DNA of 6,221 nt from Planctomycetota bacterium. GTDB taxonomy: Bacteria > Planctomycetota > Planctomycetia > Pirellulales > Lacipirellulaceae. The translations under genes were made by a program, and so were the position numbers. Position 1 is the stretch's first letter; every line of letters starts with the position of its first letter. The DNA lies in the NCBI GenBank assembly GCA_013151315.1, contig JAADIN010000208.1, positions 1 to 6,221 on the forward strand, in the 5' to 3' direction. The notes beneath the pieces were generated by a model that was not told the origin of the DNA, made no database searches, and worked only from the letters and a program-made list of their open reading frames with translations. Positions 5,212 to 6,221 of this stretch are shown one piece after another.

Positions 5212-6221
5212 ATGAGTTATCGCACTTTCAAACGCGCGCTGGGCGAGACCAACTTGGAGCGGAAGTGCCGTTTCTTGTTCGGGGCGTGCTTGCTGCCTTT
5301 GATCGCGGGTAGCTTTTGGTGGTACGGCTCGGAGACCGACAAAATTGTCATCGAAAACAATCGGCCCGTGGCCGAGTCGTTGATCAATTCGGCTCTCTTG
5401 GAAGCCCATGTCACGGTATTTCAATCGGACGCAGGGCAGGCGAACGAGACCATGATCGCCGTGAACGAACGGCTGGCGAAATCTCTCCACAACGACAAGT
5501 TTAGCTGGACCTTTTTTCAGCCAAAAAATCCGGAAGGGATTGGCAAACCGACCGATTCGTTCGAATGGGAGCTTATGGGCCGTTGGTCGGAGCTTGCTGC
5601 GACCCTCTCTAGCGATGCAGACATCGAGAGCTTGGATGAGTTGCCCAAAGAACAGAGGCCCTGGGCGCATCGACAAAGTGGGGAAGTTTTGACGCCGGCG
5701 TCGGAGGAGGCTACGCAGTTTTATCAATACTACCGACCGATCTTTGCGAAAGACGAGTGTGTTTTTTGCCACCAAAACCCGGGCCCCGACGTCTACTGGC
5801 CAAATCTTTTGGCGGGCGACCTGATCGCTGTTGCCCGTGTTGATATCAACATGAAAGAGACCAACGCTCAGCTCGCATGGAACCGTTCGATGCTGTTCAT
5901 CGCGGCAATCGTCACGGTCTTTCTCGCGATGATCGCTCTCTACGTTATTGTCCGCTACGTCATCGTCAAGCCGCTGCGGCATCTGCGCGATGTGAGCGAT
6001 GCGATTCGCCGCGGAGAAACCGACGAGCGGGCATCGATCCGCACGGGCGACGAATTTGAAGATCTCGGTGCCGCGTTCAATCGTATGTTGCGGCAACTTC
6101 TGCGCCAGCAAGACGAGCTTCGGTCGGTCAATGGCGAACTCGACGGCAAGATCGACGAAATGGCCGAGGCCAACATGCGGCTGTTTGAGATGAACCAGTT
6201 AAAAAGCGATTTCCTGGCCAC
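5212..6221 (+). CDS. Membrane sensor histidine kinase with periplasmic CxxCH motif (3' truncated)
   Basis: The frame is open from ATG 5212 to the window edge: 336 residues without a stop. Domains in order: a short cytoplasmic N-terminus; membrane segment 1 (about 20-38, FLFGACLLPLIAGSFWWYG); a periplasmic sensor region (about 40-225); membrane segment 2 (about 227-247); HAMP (about 248-305, with VKPLRHL and DEFEDLGAAFNRML); a coiled coil (about 305-328); and LKSDFLA (330-336), the start of the phosphoacceptor helix, with the catalytic His just outside. The sensor region has CVFCH (C183, C186, H187), a c-type heme attachment motif, after FYQYYRPIF and before a GDLIAVARVDI strand. That order fits Tll0287-like (DUF3365) heme sensor domains, so redox or gas sensing is inferred. 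The start is the first ATG after the repeat; no Shine-Dalgarno sequence is visible. A long antisense ORF (5152-6111, minus) is a shadow of this gene. Confidence 0.88.
   Translation, partial: MSYRTFKRALGETNLERKCRFLFGACLLPLIAGSFWWYGSETDKIVIENNRPVAESLINSALLEAHVTVFQSDAGQANETMIAVNERLAKSLHNDKFSWTFFQPKNPEGIGKPTDSFEWELMGRWSELAATLSSDADIESLDELPKEQRPWAHRQSGEVLTPASEEATQFYQYYRPIFAKDECVFCHQNPGPDVYWPNLLAGDLIAVARVDINMKETNAQLAWNRSMLFIAAIVTVFLAMIALYVIVRYVIVKPLRHLRDVSDAIRRGETDERASIRTGDEFEDLGAAFNRMLRQLLRQQDELRSVNGELDGKIDEMAEANMRLFEMNQLKSDFLA

Noticed and set aside
5152..6111. 319-aa minus-strand ORF
   Set aside because: It is antisense to the plus-strand kinase frame, which carries membrane segments, CxxCH, HAMP and LKSDFLA. 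The minus frame shows no recognisable domain and its 5' region runs through coding DNA of the real gene.

Overview
The window most likely comes from a planctomycete of the Pirellulales type. This is inferred from moderately GC-rich DNA, loosely packed genes on both strands, a multidomain heme-motif sensor kinase, and intergenic DNA full of palindromes and 7-bp repeats of a kind I associate with planctomycete genomes. No rRNA, tRNA, CRISPR array or transposase gene is visible.

Layout: (1) 2-220 (+) is the 3' end of an unrecognised gene. (2) 304-1113 (-) is a soluble histidine kinase with no sensor domain, convergent with the first gene and separated from it by two small hairpins. (3) 1114-1453 is a non-coding spacer with two sets of diverged heptamer repeats. 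(4) 1454-1723 (+) is a small, complete hypothetical protein. (5) 1727-1791 is a perfect 27-bp-arm palindrome between convergent genes. (6) 1798-2418 (-) is nadD (NAD biosynthesis). (7) 2419-2529 is the short divergent spacer between nadD and priA, bracketed by inverted copies of a GGAATTCGG/GCGGAAT repeat. (8) 2530-4842 (+) is priA (replication restart helicase), probably starting at TTG. (9) 4843-5211 is a repeat-built spacer: a GCGGAAT tandem array, a four-arm palindromic element, a promoter-like sequence and an inverted copy of the array. (10) 5212 to the window end (+) is the N-terminal 336 residues of a membrane sensor histidine kinase with a periplasmic CxxCH motif, a HAMP domain and the start of the phosphoacceptor helix.

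The genes do not form one pathway. nadD and priA are housekeeping genes, and the two kinases are separate signalling proteins. The intergenic DNA is the unusual part. Three spacers carry inverted pairs of 7-bp-period arrays from three sequence families. For nadD, priA and the second kinase, the array lies directly at the start codon, where a Shine-Dalgarno sequence would be expected or just inside the reading frame. The 4917-5105 element consists of two diverged inverted copies of an ~80-bp unit whose internal stems differ by paired, compensatory substitutions, which suggests that a folded structure has been maintained. It is the best candidate here for an undescribed element.
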